In this document: one piece after another, positions 13,355-24,132 of the stretch
Layout: the number at the start of each line of letters is the position of its first letter
How positions within the stretch are numbered: the stretch's first letter is position 1
Origin: Botryotinia globosa
Taxonomy: Eukaryota; Ascomycota; Leotiomycetes; Helotiales; Sclerotiniaceae
Length of the DNA: 64,000 nucleotides
Direction: 5' to 3'
Assembly (NCBI GenBank): GCA_014898425.1
Contig: RCSZ01000005.1
Span: 620,001 to 684,000, forward strand
Notes under the pieces: model-generated
The model's database searches: none
What the model was told of the DNA's origin: nothing
Seen by the model: the letters and a program-made list of their open reading frames with translations, nothing else
Program-made: the position numbers and the translations under genes

Positions 13355-14153
13355 ATCAATCATGCCCAATACGCAATTCATTTCTCATCCGCTGCTCACC
13401 TCCACCATTCCCCAGCAATACCCCGGCGTTATCCAGAACGAGGAAGTATCAGAATACCAATGAATAAAATATGCTTTGAGTTCCGAAAATTTCGATCAAG
13501 TAGAAGAAATGAGTACCTTGAATACTTAATAATACAAATACAAATGACAAGTTGACCAAGCGGACCCATCCGTGAGTGCAAGCTCGCGACCCAAGTAAGC
13601 GAGTAGATACCAGGCCGTGGTTGTTAGTGTTTAGTGCCATTTCACTCTAGTCATGGCGAGAGTAGGAAGCTGCCAGTACTGCAGCATCGAGCAAGACAAG
13701 GAAGATTGATTGTAAAGAACAAGGGTGAAAACAAACAAACAAAGGTGATAGTAGTACGTAGAAAGGATGAAAATTCGATCGCATGGAAGGTCTCCTCGAG
13801 ACATTTGAAACTTTAGGCACGGCTGTTACAGTATCAGTCTCGTGTATATCAAAGGCGAGAAGATAAGATTTGACTTACAAATTCCCAGGTAGTCGGGAGA
13901 TAGGTCGACGATGCATCTTGCGATATCGTCTAAGAGAGGACGAAGAACCATAAGTTTGGTTTATGCAAACTATAGTCCAACGTATCAAGGAATCGTGTTG
14001 TACCCAGGGAACCAAATGAAAACCCAAGCACAAGCTTAACTAGTCATTTATCGGTAAAGGAGTCTTTGAATAGCGACCCGTTCTTTTTTTAAAAAAAAAT
14101 CTCAGCAAAAGTCTTTTTCCTAATTGCGCATCGAAGAGCATGGGTAGGTAGCC

Positions 14154-15413
14154 TCACAAATAATCTCTCTCGAATTCCGCATCCAGATGAACGGGTACCC
14201 TATCATGATCCTCAGAGTCATTCCTCTTATCTCTTTCTCTCTCCTTGTCCTTGTCTTCTGACTTGTTTGCTAACAATTGCAACAGCAATTTATTATTTTG
14301 TGAAACGATAAATTCAATTTTATCGACTTTACTTTCTAATGCCCGTAGTCTTGAATCGTTGCCCATTATATCGCGCCAGTCTTCTTTGCTCAATTGGCCT
14401 TCTACTACGACGCGTCGAGGTGGAGATGGAGGATGAGGAGCTGCGAGTCGATACTCTGGGGCGTAGGGGGCCATTGGTTCTGGGTGAACTTGAGGTGGTA
14501 GATGGTGTTCGTTATTCGTAGTTCTTCTTCTTTTGTGAGGACGAAATCCATTCGCATCGCCAAACTCTCCATTTGGGGCTGATTGGTACACCATTTCTTG
14601 GCCAGGAGGAGGAGGATGTTGAGGGTGATTTTGTCCCATATCTGCGATTGGCTGTGGGGGAGCTGGACCCGCGACAATTCGCACACCTGGGCTTTGGCTT
14701 TGCATTGAACTTTCTTGCGCAATCACTTGTTTCCTGGCTTCTTTCCTTGATTCCTCTACTCTTCTCCTAGCATCTACCTGTCGTTGCCTCTCGGCCTCCG
14801 CGTCCGAATCTTCCACCTTTAAAAATTCAATCCATTCATCCAATAACGTATTTAGTTCTCCACCTGGCTTATCAGGAATAACACCATTTTCCCAATCGCA
14901 CACTTGTCTCCTACGAGCTTCTACCAATCGTGCGACAGTCGCGCTCATTTGCGCCAGAACTTTATTAGTAGACTCATGAAATTGTGCATTAACTCCATTC
15001 CAAAATTGACTCTTGGTCCCTTCCTTGAAATTGTGTTTTTGAGCGATACAAGCTTTCAATGCTTGAATTTGATCGCGCTCATCTAAATTCTGTCTGGGTT
15101 TGCGCGTCGCACTTCCACCTCCAATACTACTCGCGACGGAACTTTCTCTTAATTCTCTAGCTGGAGTCATCAAACTTCGTGGGATACTAGGAGGATGCAT
15201 GCGCGCTTCACTGCTTGGAGTTGTCATGGTGGGAGTTTGATTTTGTGGTTGTGTTGAAGCTGGGGTTGAAATATTGGGCGATGGACGCGAATTTGCTGGG
15301 GTGGATGGAGGTAGAATGGGAGCGGGATGTGGCGCGGAAGATAGCGATTGTCGGGAAGAAGCGTTTTGCGCCATTGCTGGAACGAGCTTGAATGTGTGAA
15401 ACGCTGATGGCAT
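14154..15413 (-). CDS. Myb/SANT-like trihelix-type nuclear protein
   Basis: A 419-residue single-exon model. The N-terminal 95 residues are Pro/Ser/Thr-rich. Residues about 100-170 (from LDERDQIQALKACI to RRRQVCDWENG) form a helical segment with spaced aromatic and basic residues, resembling the fungal Myb/SANT-like (trihelix) DNA-binding proteins. A charged coiled-coil-like region (EAERQRQVDARRRVEESRK) follows, then a nuclear-localisation-like KRRR near residue 296 and a C-terminal helix before a Lys/Glu/Asp-rich tail. Start choice is uncertain. The ATG at 15374 begins MAQNASSR. An upstream exon 15514-15445, joined to 15403 by a 41-base GT-AG intron, would also keep frame and give a different N-terminus. 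Function is inferred from domain resemblance only. Confidence 0.75.
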   Translation of the reverse strand: MPSAFHTFKLVPAMAQNASSRQSLSSAPHPAPILPPSTPANSRPSPNISTPASTQPQNQTPTMTTPSSEARMHPPSIPRSLMTPARELRESSVASSIGGGSATRKPRQNLDERDQIQALKACIAQKHNFKEGTKSQFWNGVNAQFHESTNKVLAQMSATVARLVEARRRQVCDWENGVIPDKPGGELNTLLDEWIEFLKVEDSDAEAERQRQVDARRRVEESRKEARKQVIAQESSMQSQSPGVRIVAGPAPPQPIADMGQNHPQHPPPPGQEMVYQSAPNGEFGDANGFRPHKRRRTTNNEHHLPPQVHPEPMAPYAPEYRLAAPHPPSPPRRVVVEGQLSKEDWRDIMGNDSRLRALESKVDKIEFIVSQNNKLLLQLLANKSEDKDKERERDKRNDSEDHDRVPVHLDAEFERDYL

Positions 15414-15635
15414 AGGTGAGTTGAAGTTGAAGTTGGATCAATACCTGAAGATGTGGGAGAAGTTTTAGATTTGGTGCAGGGCAGGGTGCGAATTTGAAGC
15501 CAGAGCGGATTCATGGTTCGAGATGAGGCTAATTTTAGAAACTAGTCTCGATAAGGATTAGCTTACCTGCTTAATGTTGAAAGAGTGGTCGGTTTGCTTA
15601 ATTTATTGTTTACCTCTTTCGCCCCCTCGCAATTA
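15414..15635. promoter_or_regulatory. Leader/promoter of the Myb/SANT-like gene, truncated by a TIR element
   Basis: Only about 220 bases separate the start codon at 15413 from the AT-rich TIR element at 15636, so that element sits in the proximal promoter. The alternative first exon (15514-15445) also falls here. Confidence 0.45.
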
Positions 15636-16127
15636 TAGTACTAGACAATTGAAATAAGTTAAAATCACAAAACATATCAAAAAGAGTTATTTTTTCTTCT
15701 TTTTAAATTTATATATTCTAAAAACTTTTTAGTTTATTATTATAAGATTTTTGATATAATAAAAAGATTTATATAAATTTTTATTAAAATTAAATAGATT
15801 ATTTTTAATAAATTATTTTGTTTTGATTCAATTGATCAAAGTTGTTTAGATTCAAAAATTCTATTTTGTAATAATTTTATTAGTTAATTCAACGTATTTT
15901 TATATTTTTTGAAATGTTTTAATTTTATATTATAATATCAAGATCAAATAAAACCTTAAAAGTATTTGGTGTATTTTTTATTAAATAATTATCAAATATT
16001 CATTGTAGAATATTATTTCGAATATTTAGATACTTTTTATAAAAAGTTATATATTATTAAGGAAGTTGAACAATAATCATTTTTGGTGTGTTTTTAAGCT
16101 ATGGCTTTTTTCAATTGTCGGGTACTA
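15636..16127. mobile_element. AT-rich TIR element (MITE-like, TA target site)
   Basis: About 490 bases of very AT-rich DNA bounded by imperfect inverted repeats. The left end reads TAGTACTAGACAATTGAAAT, and the reverse complement of the right end reads TAGTACCCGACAATTGAAAA. A TA dinucleotide lies just outside each end (15634-15635 and 16128-16129), as for Tc1/mariner-type insertions. No transposase is present, so it looks like a non-autonomous copy or a RIP-eroded relic. The GC content changes sharply at both borders. Confidence 0.72.
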
Positions 16128-16352
16128 TACTTTTAGCTTTCTAATTCACTATATTCAAGGAAAACTCTCGCCTTTCCGAACAATATCAATGACACTACCC
16201 CTTGAAATCTTAAATCATGAAGTGAAACATCTCATGTTTATAAAGTCTATACGACTTTACTATATTACAACTCATCTATTAGACAAACATCGGTAATAGG
16301 CTAAAGATGTCAAAGAACTGTGCTAATGCTGATCATTTCCTTCCCTCAAATT

Positions 16353-18115
16353 CTAAATATGATACTTAAAATCCAACTCTCCATCCCCAGTCTTTACTTT
16401 CCTCGTATCCTCAATCTCTCCCTTTTCAGTCTTCTCCTTCATTCTATTCTGACTCTTCACATACCAAACCTTTACTACAATCAATACTTGAGCAAGACAC
16501 AACGCTCCCAAGGAGAAACTATTTCCAAGAACATAAGGAGAGGTTCGATATATCTGGCCTGCTACTATTCCGGCCGTGTTGGCAATAGATTGCTGAACAC
16601 CGATTGCTGTTGCACGCCTGTAATGTGGTGCTACGTTGACGTTCAGCCAGGTTATGTTGAGTCCAGGACCTGTATAGACGGCGATAGCACAGAGGAAGGT
16701 TGCGAAGAATTTTACCCCTGAGATAGTGGTTAGTTTTTCGCTGATAAATATTCTGAGAAGTGTAATCTACCTTCAGCCTTCACTGTGAGCAGTAAAATAT
16801 ACCCAACTATTCCAAAGATGTTGGCGAAAAATAAAATCTAGAATCTTGGTCAATCTTCTCCTCGACTCGAAAATCGAGATTGACTTACAGGTCCACGCAT
16901 ACTGATCTTGTCCGATATCCAAGCCAAGAACAAGAAACTAATCGCACCCCACATATACACTGGTATAGTGAGATAGTTTGCTTGAAGTGTGTCGTAATTC
17001 ATTGCTTTTAAGATAGAGGGTAAGAATGTGCTAAATCCATACAGCAAGCAGTCTTGCATGAATTGTATGGCAGCACTTGAATTCTGGTTAGCCTAAAGCT
17101 TTGTCGGACTTAGAACTTCTGTACGTACCTGATATAAAGCTTGGGATCTTTAAGCTCGATTCGGAATTCTTCCCATGAGAACTTTTCGGAGCCTACATGT
17201 AACGATGAGCTGAGAATCCGTTAATGTGACGGGAAACCGATTACACACCCATATACTTCTGCCTCTGTATAACCCTCAGTCTCATCATCTCTCTTTCTTC
17301 TGCGTTTAGAAACCATGCGTTGCCAGGGTCTGTCGGAAGACCAAACCAAACGACTACAGCGACTACGACACTGAATAGCCCTTCGATGATATATACCCAT
17401 CTGAAACTATTAGCTTCTTTCAATTCAGTCTTTAATGAAAGCAGAACAAACCTCCAGCCCGCAACCCCTGATACTCCATCCATTTGAAGAATTCCATAAG
17501 CTAAAAGACCTCCAAATGCACCAGACAAAGCAGCGCAGCTGAACAAGTATCCAACTCGCTTAGCCTGCTCTTCTCGACGATACACCATCGTCAAATACAA
17601 ATTCAGACAGGGAAATAGACCTGCTTCGCAACATCCAAGAATCAATCTTGTAGCATAGAGACCTCCAATATTTTGCACAAATCCGGTGAAAATGGTAGTG
17701 AGGGACCATACAGCGCAAAGCGTAGATAAAATCACGCGAGGAGTGATCTTCTTCATTAATACCGCTGCTGGCGTCTCAAAAGTTACATAAGTTGCGTAAA
17801 AGATTGATACAGCGGTAGAAAACTGCTGGTCTGTAGCACGTATGTCTGTCAACATACCAGCCACTTTCACATTGCCTAATAATCGTGAGTTTCTAATCAT
17901 TTCTGGGACAATAAATTGTGCTTACCTATGTTGGAGCGATCTAAGAAACAAGATAAATATACCAACATTATCACTGGAGTGAAGGCAAGATCGAGCTTCG
18001 CGAGTAGCTTGACTTCTTTTGCTGGGTCAATGTAGACATCGATATCTGAGTGGTCGCCTAGAACCACAGGTTTCTCGTGAAGCGACTCCATCTTCTCACT
18101 ATGAGGTTGCTCCAT
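16353..18115 (-). CDS. Dal5-type MFS anion/allantoate-nicotinate permease
   Basis: Predicted 482-residue membrane protein from seven exons: 18115-17926, 17875-17452, 17400-17249, 17192-17129, 17075-16889, 16837-16771 and 16717-16353. Every join is GT-AG and frame-consistent. Family features are DLAFTPVIMLVYLSCFLDRSNIG at the first membrane segment, the RLILGCCEAGLFPCLNLYLTMVY segment, GWRWVYIIEG at residue about 200, DPKLYISAAIQF and the YLTIPVYMWG segment. These are hallmarks of the allantoate/nicotinate/pantothenate branch of the major facilitator superfamily, about 12 segments in the plasma membrane. The substrate cannot be read from sequence. The length is normal for the family. A Zn2Cys6 regulator gene lies next on the same strand, and several HGATAR sites sit upstream, suggesting nitrogen-linked control. 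Confidence 0.93.
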
Positions 18116-18799
18116 CCTGACTGAATTGTGTTAGGTGTGGCAAAAATTGGTCAAATCAACTTCAGCACGAGGAACAGTCGATATCGACATATATCGATGG
18201 CATCATAAATTTAGTCAATACGCTCGTTATTATATGTGCAAACATAGTGTCGAACATGGCCAGAGAAATATGGTGTTGCCCTGTTCACGGTCTTGCAGTC
18301 CCGCGCGCGGGGTTGGCCCGATAAGACACCTATCAGGAGGATTTATGCAAGATCATCCTGCTATCTGCACTTATCTGTACCCATCCGTGCGAACAATGAT
18401 TGATCTTTGTAAACGTAGCCGTTCAGCTAGTGGCATGTATGCAAGGATTCAGAGTCACTTCGCGTGACCGATAATGCACGACGGTGAAGGAACTCCGCTA
18501 TACCATGCGGTCCCACATTTTACCAACCCCATAAATGATGTTTATCTTGTCGGGAAGATAACTGAATAATGTTAATACATGAAGAGACTAATTCTGATAC
18601 TAATCAAACTCTATACACACATTGACTTACGATCCGTTAACTTGATTTTATGTATGTCGTCCAAATCAAATGAAGGGGATTGTTCATAGCCTGTAGCCGA
18701 ATTCATATAAATCTGAGCCCCTTTAGACTACGCATACGCAGTACGGTACTCAAAACAAGATACCTGTGTGATGACCCTAATATTGAGAGTAAATCATAT
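18116..18799 (-). promoter_or_regulatory. Permease promoter with several GATA-factor sites
   Basis: This region upstream of the Dal5-type permease contains HGATAR matches at 18319-18324 (CGATAA), 18371-18376 and 18542-18547 (both TTATCT, reverse orientation), and 18556-18561 (AGATAA). Such sites are the known targets of AreA/NIT2-type nitrogen regulators in ascomycetes. The region also holds the 3' end of the regulator gene. Four sites in about 680 bases is suggestive but not far above chance. Confidence 0.4.
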
Positions 18800-21031
18800 T
18801 CATATGTGTGAACCTAACCCATCGGACCATGTTGAATAATCAATCGCAAGATCGCTGCCCATTAATAGGTCGAATTCAATATCGTTCATAGCAAGACTAT
18901 CCCAGTCAATATTGTCTGAAGAAATGGTGGTGTCCGCTCCAGAATCGACAAGGCCTATCATGAGATCAAAATTCCCCGGTGAGGTCTTTTGGAGATCCTC
19001 TGTCGATGGTTCTCTTATAGCAGCTGTAATGGCATCTCGGACTTGTTTTGCGCATGCCCAAGTTAACGATACACCGTTGATAGCCTCTAATATTTGATCC
19101 AAGGGTCTTGAAACTGCAAGTTCTTTCCAGGAAGAGCCTTCGATAGATCTTTTCATCAATACAATACTCGCAGCTGATGCAAGGGTATGGACAAAAGTAA
19201 TAGGAAGGTGACTATAAGGGTATTTTTGAAGGTTATTAGAGTGCATTCGGAGAAGTTTCATGATGATGTCCAATGACTCGTAGCATATCTGCATGTCCTC
19301 GGTTTCGCCAATTTCTGGTTCTTTAAAAGCAGCTCTTGGTGGGCGATGAAGAAGTATCATTGCTGTATGATATTGCATGCTAAATAGTGTCAGTAAATTT
19401 CAAAATCACAGGCATCCAAGCTTACTGTAGATGGAGTACGAAAGGGGGCACATTGCCTGCAGTCCATTTTGTCCAGTGGAGTTTCGCTGGCAAGTTCTTA
19501 AGCCATTTTGTCAAGGCCACATCCACTTCTCTAATTGAGGTCTCCAATATCGTTGGATCGGTATTTACATTTCTATTTTCGAAGACTTTCGTAATCATAA
19601 GATGTAGTATTTTGCAAAGCTCGATTTGATGAACCCATGAAGCGACTAATGCAAGTCCATCCTCATATGCAGTCTCGGAAGTGCCCTCCATTATGTATTT
19701 ATTGAGAAGAGACTTCCATTCTGGCGGATAAGGTATCCGTACAGTGTCATGAACATCTGATTCCGCGGGGTAAAGGGCGGGCGGTCTTCCGAAATAGAGA
19801 CTTAACTGCTTATCCGATATAAAAGCAGCCCAATATGCTCTCCGTAAGATTTCTCTGTCGATCCAGGTTTCATTAGAACCTTTCCAATTGGTAGGATCGA
19901 GATGTAATCCCATCTCATGGGCAATTCGAAAGGCCATGCCAGAAAATAGCCATCCCTTGGAAGTCTTTCCATGTCCAATTTCCCGATGACCAAGAAGTAA
20001 AAGGGCTTGTAAAGTTGTAAGGTTTGGAGATTCGAGTGCAGTTCCATATAGAATTTCTTGAGCGCGATTGGAAAATATATCGGATAGTTCTCTCTGCGTT
20101 GTACTCTCACTCGCAAGAGCACCCATTGAACAGACGGCATACATGAGAAGATCTGAGTAGTATGGCCCCGTACCAGCATCGAAGTCTCGGAGAAAATATT
20201 CCCTATACAAGCACATGTGGTATTGGTACTGAGTTTGAAAGAATATTCTCATAAGGCATTTGCAGATATCACTTCGAGGAGAAAAAGCCAAATGTTCTTC
20301 CATCGATCCAACTGGTATGTTTAGGTTTTCGGTAGTAACCGGCTGCTTGACTTCAAGCTGCGGTAGTATGGTAGATGGAGAAGTATCATCTAGATCCTCT
20401 GACGGGCTGATCTGGAAAAAACTAGTTGCACCATAGAATTCGGCCGAATTGCCGTCTTTGAATTTCCTGAGGTGACCGGCCCTTGATCGTACAGGAACTC
20501 TCTGGGTTTCTAGTGGACGAGGCTCTTGAAAAGCAGAAGATTGCTTTGACTGTAGACCCAGATGATTTGTGGAGGCACTGAAATCAGCCAACATTTCATC
20601 TCGCTTGGAAGCATCTGCGGCAATGAGTTTGGTAATAAATAGTTCTAGAGAGGCTATTTGGCCTTCGAGAGCTTGTACGTATCCTTTTGGCACCGGCCTA
20701 GACTCGAGTAAGGAGATGAGCAGGAGGCACTTTACTCAATGACATGCATTTAAGCATACCTAGATTTTTCCGATTGCGGATAAACACATTCATGATTTCC
20801 TTTCCGACATGCAGGACAAGGCTGCGTACGATCACACTTGATCTAGTTTATATCGTCAAACACACATTTCTTGTGAGGGCACATCCGCTGAAATTACTTA
20901 CCCGCCTATATCGACATCTCTCACATCTGTAAAATGGACATTAGTACTTTTGTGTGACCCAATCGCCGATTGATAACCTACGAAACTTTTGAGGCTTTTT
21001 GTCCAGACAATTTACCTCCTGGATGACTCAT
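18800..21031 (-). CDS. Zn2Cys6 transcription factor with Fungal_trans domain
   Basis: Predicted 669-residue protein from five exons: 21031-20982, 20926-20902, 20842-20760, 20697-19426 and 19379-18800. The small 5' exons rebuild a complete zinc cluster, Cys18, Cys21, Cys28, Cys34, Cys37 and Cys44 (spacing 2-6-5-2-6), with CERCRYRRIKC split by an intron. A helical linker (GYVQALEGQIASLE) follows, as in dimerising regulators. The middle-homology (Fungal_trans) region contains GWLFSGMAFRIAHEMGLHLD and REILRRAYWAAFISDKQLSLYFGRPPAL. A later segment has LHMQYHTAMILLHRP. It is probably nuclear and binds CGG-type half sites. Its tandem position beside the Dal5-type permease makes that gene a plausible target, by inference. 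Longest-ORF calling would miss the DNA-binding domain, which lies entirely in three short exons. Confidence 0.92.
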
Positions 21032-21306
21032 TGCGGGGGTATAAAGTGCGACAACTTGTCTTCACGTAGGGCTGAGTCGTGGATGCAGCACAAGCGTGTA
21101 GACTAGGGCAGTCACGAAGATCCGGTATCACTAAACTCAAAAAGTTGAAAACTAATGCGTTAGATTTTGAGGGAAACTGACACAAGTATATCAAAATTGT
21201 ATCTATAGAGTCAACGTTCTGTCGTATTCATATTCAGGCGAGGGTGGTGGTGATGTGTGAGGATTAGCCTGGTTCTACTCAGCTTGAGCTCAGATACGCC
21301 CGCCTA
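21032..21306. other. Short region between the regulator start and the AT-rich element
   Basis: About 275 bases including the leader of the Zn2Cys6 gene. I see no gene. The insertion at 21307 lies within likely promoter distance of that gene. Confidence 0.4.
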
Positions 21307-21469
21307 GTACCGAGGCCGATAACGCGCATTTGATCAAAACCCCAAAAATAGATTTCTGCCTGAAGCAAAAAAAAATTCTATAATTTGTATGGTGCATTCA
21401 TAGAAATCTTGGAAATAAAAATAGTATTATATAAAATAATATAAATTATAATTTTATTATAAGAATATT

Positions 21470-21645
<176 letters not shown>

Positions 21646-21817
21646 ACTTTAAAATCTATTTTAGAATTCTTAAAAAGAAGTATACTAATATTCAAATTCT
21701 AATATAAAATCTTTTTTTGAATAATTTTCTTTTTATACATAAACTATTATATTATAAGCGAAAGAATTCTGATAAGAATTCCTTATCTCGCTTATACTTA
21801 AACACTAGATTATATAA

Positions 21818-21897
21818 CTAATCAATCCTCAACTTATATAAGAAATTATTCAATTCAATATACAATCTTAAAGAAATCAATAAAATAAAATAAAAAG
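21818..21897. repeat. Internal direct repeat, copy 1
   Basis: An 80-base segment (begins ACTAATCAATCCTCAACTTA) repeated in the same orientation at 22048-22128 with a few mismatches. The last roughly 50 bases recur in reverse orientation at 22681-22733. Confidence 0.88.
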
Positions 21898-22047
21898 AGA
21901 TTTTATTATTTATTAAAATTCAAGGAATCAATTTATATAATCTTTTTTGAATTATTTCGAAAATAAAATTTTATAATTAATTCTACTTTAATAAATTCTA
22001 ATTTTCGAAATATTTTTTTATTAATACCTTAAAGATTGGGTTTAATT

Positions 22048-22128
22048 ACTAATCAATCCTCAACTTATATAAGAAACTATTCAATTCAATATATAACCTT
22101 AAAAAAATTAATAAAATAAAATAAAAAG
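22048..22128. repeat. Internal direct repeat, copy 2
   Basis: Second copy of the 21818-21897 segment, 230 bases further on. Differences are mainly T/C and A/G, as expected for RIP-type decay or ordinary divergence. Confidence 0.88.
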
Positions 22129-22242
22129 TTATATTTTTATTAGTTAGAATTCAAGGAATTGATTGATATAATTGTGAGGGTGCACGGACCCTCTATGCAC
22201 GTGACCGGCTGTACTAGCCATTTTAGCTAGTTTTTCAAGTAT

Positions 22243-22267
22243 AAGTTGGAAGCCTCGCTTCCAACTT
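22243..22267. repeat. Perfect 11-base-arm palindrome in a GC-richer island
   Basis: AAGTTGGAAGC and its exact complement are separated by a 3-base CTC loop. It sits in a roughly 150-base GC-richer patch (22170-22320) at the centre of the AT-rich element. The patch also has GAGGGT...ACCCTC arms at about 22176-22193. It may be the end of a second, nested small element. Confidence 0.8.
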
Positions 22268-22838
22268 CCTTTTAGATCTTTATCAATAACTAAACCATTA
22301 AAACGACTCCTTTTCAGTTCACAGTCCTCACAATAATTTATTTTTTATTTTTTCAGAAATTGGAATTTATATTTATTATTGAAATATTAGAATAATAAAA
22401 GATTAAATATTGAAAGCGATTTATTATTCAAATTTATTGAAATATTTCAATAATAAATATAAATTCTAATTTTTGAGATAATTCAAAAAAAATTATATTA
22501 ATCAATTCCTTAAATTCTAATGTTAGAATATATATATAGTAGTAAGCTATTAGGTTCAATCCTTGATACTGTGCTTTTTATAATCAGATTGTATATATAG
22601 TATAATAATAAAGTTTATAACTTCTATTGGTTTTATGTGTATTAGTTCTATGTATATAATATCTAATTAATAAAAATATCACTTTTTATTTTATTTTATT
22701 AATTTCTTTAAGGTTATATATTAGATTGAAAGTTTTATTTTAATATATATACACCTCTAAATTCTAAATACATTTTTAGCTTAGGCAGAAATCTATTTTT
22801 GGGGTTTTGGCCAAATGCGCGTTATCGGCCTCGGTACC

Positions 22839-23286
22839 TAGGCCCGAGCTAACGGTTAAAATGTTTATCCCGTTTTGTGTACCTACCTAGCGAGCTCACT
22901 CTGCCATCCAACAGTCCAACACAGGCAATTATGAGAGAACTAGGCAAACATTAATTCTAGTTGAAAGATTTACAATGCCTTTACATAATTTACATATTCT
23001 TTAGACTTCACATTGATCAATTTCAACACCATTCGGAATCTAAACTCTCACCAGGTAAAGATGTAATTGAGCACCGAAACTCGAACTAAGAATCCTATTT
23101 GGCTATCGATCTTCGACTTCTGAAAGCGGAATAAGGCCAAATAGTTGGTTTATGGAATGAACATTGAAACAATTAAAATGTTGTTAAGTCTTTGAGCCCT
23201 CAGGATTATTTGGCTGAAATCTGTATTTTGACATTCAAGAGTCTTGCGAGGATGCATTCTTAGTCAGAGAAAACCTCTATATCGAC
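22839..23286. other. Short gene-free interval
   Basis: About 450 bases between the TIR element and the 3' end of the DUF1445 gene. I see no coding or RNA gene. Confidence 0.4.
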
Positions 23287-24132
23287 TCAGTTCTTAACAA
23301 GATCACCGTCTCTGCAGTCTAATACCAGCATGTGGCCCGGTGCATGACCCATGACGGTTCCCTCCAAGCCAGCGCTGACAACAGCATACTGCGGGGTAAC
23401 ACCACATCCCCAAAACACCGGAACTATTTCGTCGTCTAGAATCAGTGGGCTCTCATTATTATCAATGACAGAAGCATCGCCCCAATCTGGTTTAGCGATG
23501 TCCCGAATTCCCAATTTCTCAACGGCATCCCATCCCCAAGCAATTGGTTCCCCGTGAGTCGCTAGAAATGGTCTTGTGATTTCTCTAACTTTCTCGATAT
23601 CATTCTTTCTGTATGGCCGCATAGATACCACGTATGTGCCCTGATAAAAGACTCCAGAAGGACACAACGCAATGTTGGTTCTGTACATCGGCACATTTCG
23701 ATGGTGTCTGATGTGCGAAGGCGTTAATCCACCATCAATAAGAGCGCCTTCAAAACTGTACGAGCATCCGATTAAGAACGCTACATGATCGTCTGTCCAG
23801 TGCGCCTTTATGTCATTAACATGATCGCCCAAGAGCTCGCCATTTTTGTAGACCATATATTTTGGAATATCGGTTCGAATATCGATATTTGTAGCCAGAT
23901 CTTCATCTGCCACTCCCTCTATCCATGATTCGAGAGCACTATAGGATCCTACTGTGGCAGATTTGGCGATTAGAGGACATGGTACTGGATTTCTCTTGCA
24001 GAATCGCTCAAAGTCGTCAGCGTAGCGCGAAGGGAGAACGATAAGATTAGCTTGGAGATGGGATGGCGCAAGAGCTGAGGTCTGTCCTATCTCGCATTTG
24101 CGTGCCGATTCTCGAACACTTGCGCCGGACAT
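23287..24132 (-). CDS. DUF1445 / D-glutamate cyclase family protein (putative hydro-lyase)
   Basis: A 281-residue single-exon protein of normal family length. The central block GCSYSFEGALIDGGL...RNVPMYRTNI and the C-terminal PVFWGCGVTPQ and GHAPGHMLVLD segments are characteristic of the DUF1445 family, of which human DGLUCY is a member. DGLUCY converts D-glutamate to 5-oxo-D-proline, while many bacterial members are only called putative hydro-lyases. The fungal product is predicted to be soluble, and I see no clear targeting signal. Its role may be detoxifying or using D-amino acids or related acids, which is inference. The start ATG at 24132 precedes the conserved region by a normal margin. 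Confidence 0.9.
   Translation of the reverse strand: MSGASVRESARKCEIGQTSALAPSHLQANLIVLPSRYADDFERFCKRNPVPCPLIAKSATVGSYSALESWIEGVADEDLATNIDIRTDIPKYMVYKNGELLGDHVNDIKAHWTDDHVAFLIGCSYSFEGALIDGGLTPSHIRHHRNVPMYRTNIALCPSGVFYQGTYVVSMRPYRKNDIEKVREITRPFLATHGEPIAWGWDAVEKLGIRDIAKPDWGDASVIDNNESPLILDDEIVPVFWGCGVTPQYAVVSAGLEGTVMGHAPGHMLVLDCRDGDLVKN

Larger units (their letters stand above)
11976..14153. other. Gene-free interval between convergent genes, with short repeats
   Basis: This 2.2 kb lies between the 3' ends of the half-zinc-cluster gene (+) and the Myb/SANT-like gene (-), which is unusually long for a convergent spacing. Short repeats include a CTCTCCCT array at about 12941-12968, TGTA repeats at about 13295-13312 and CCAT repeats at about 13325-13354. 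I see no coding region with supporting features. Confidence 0.55.
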
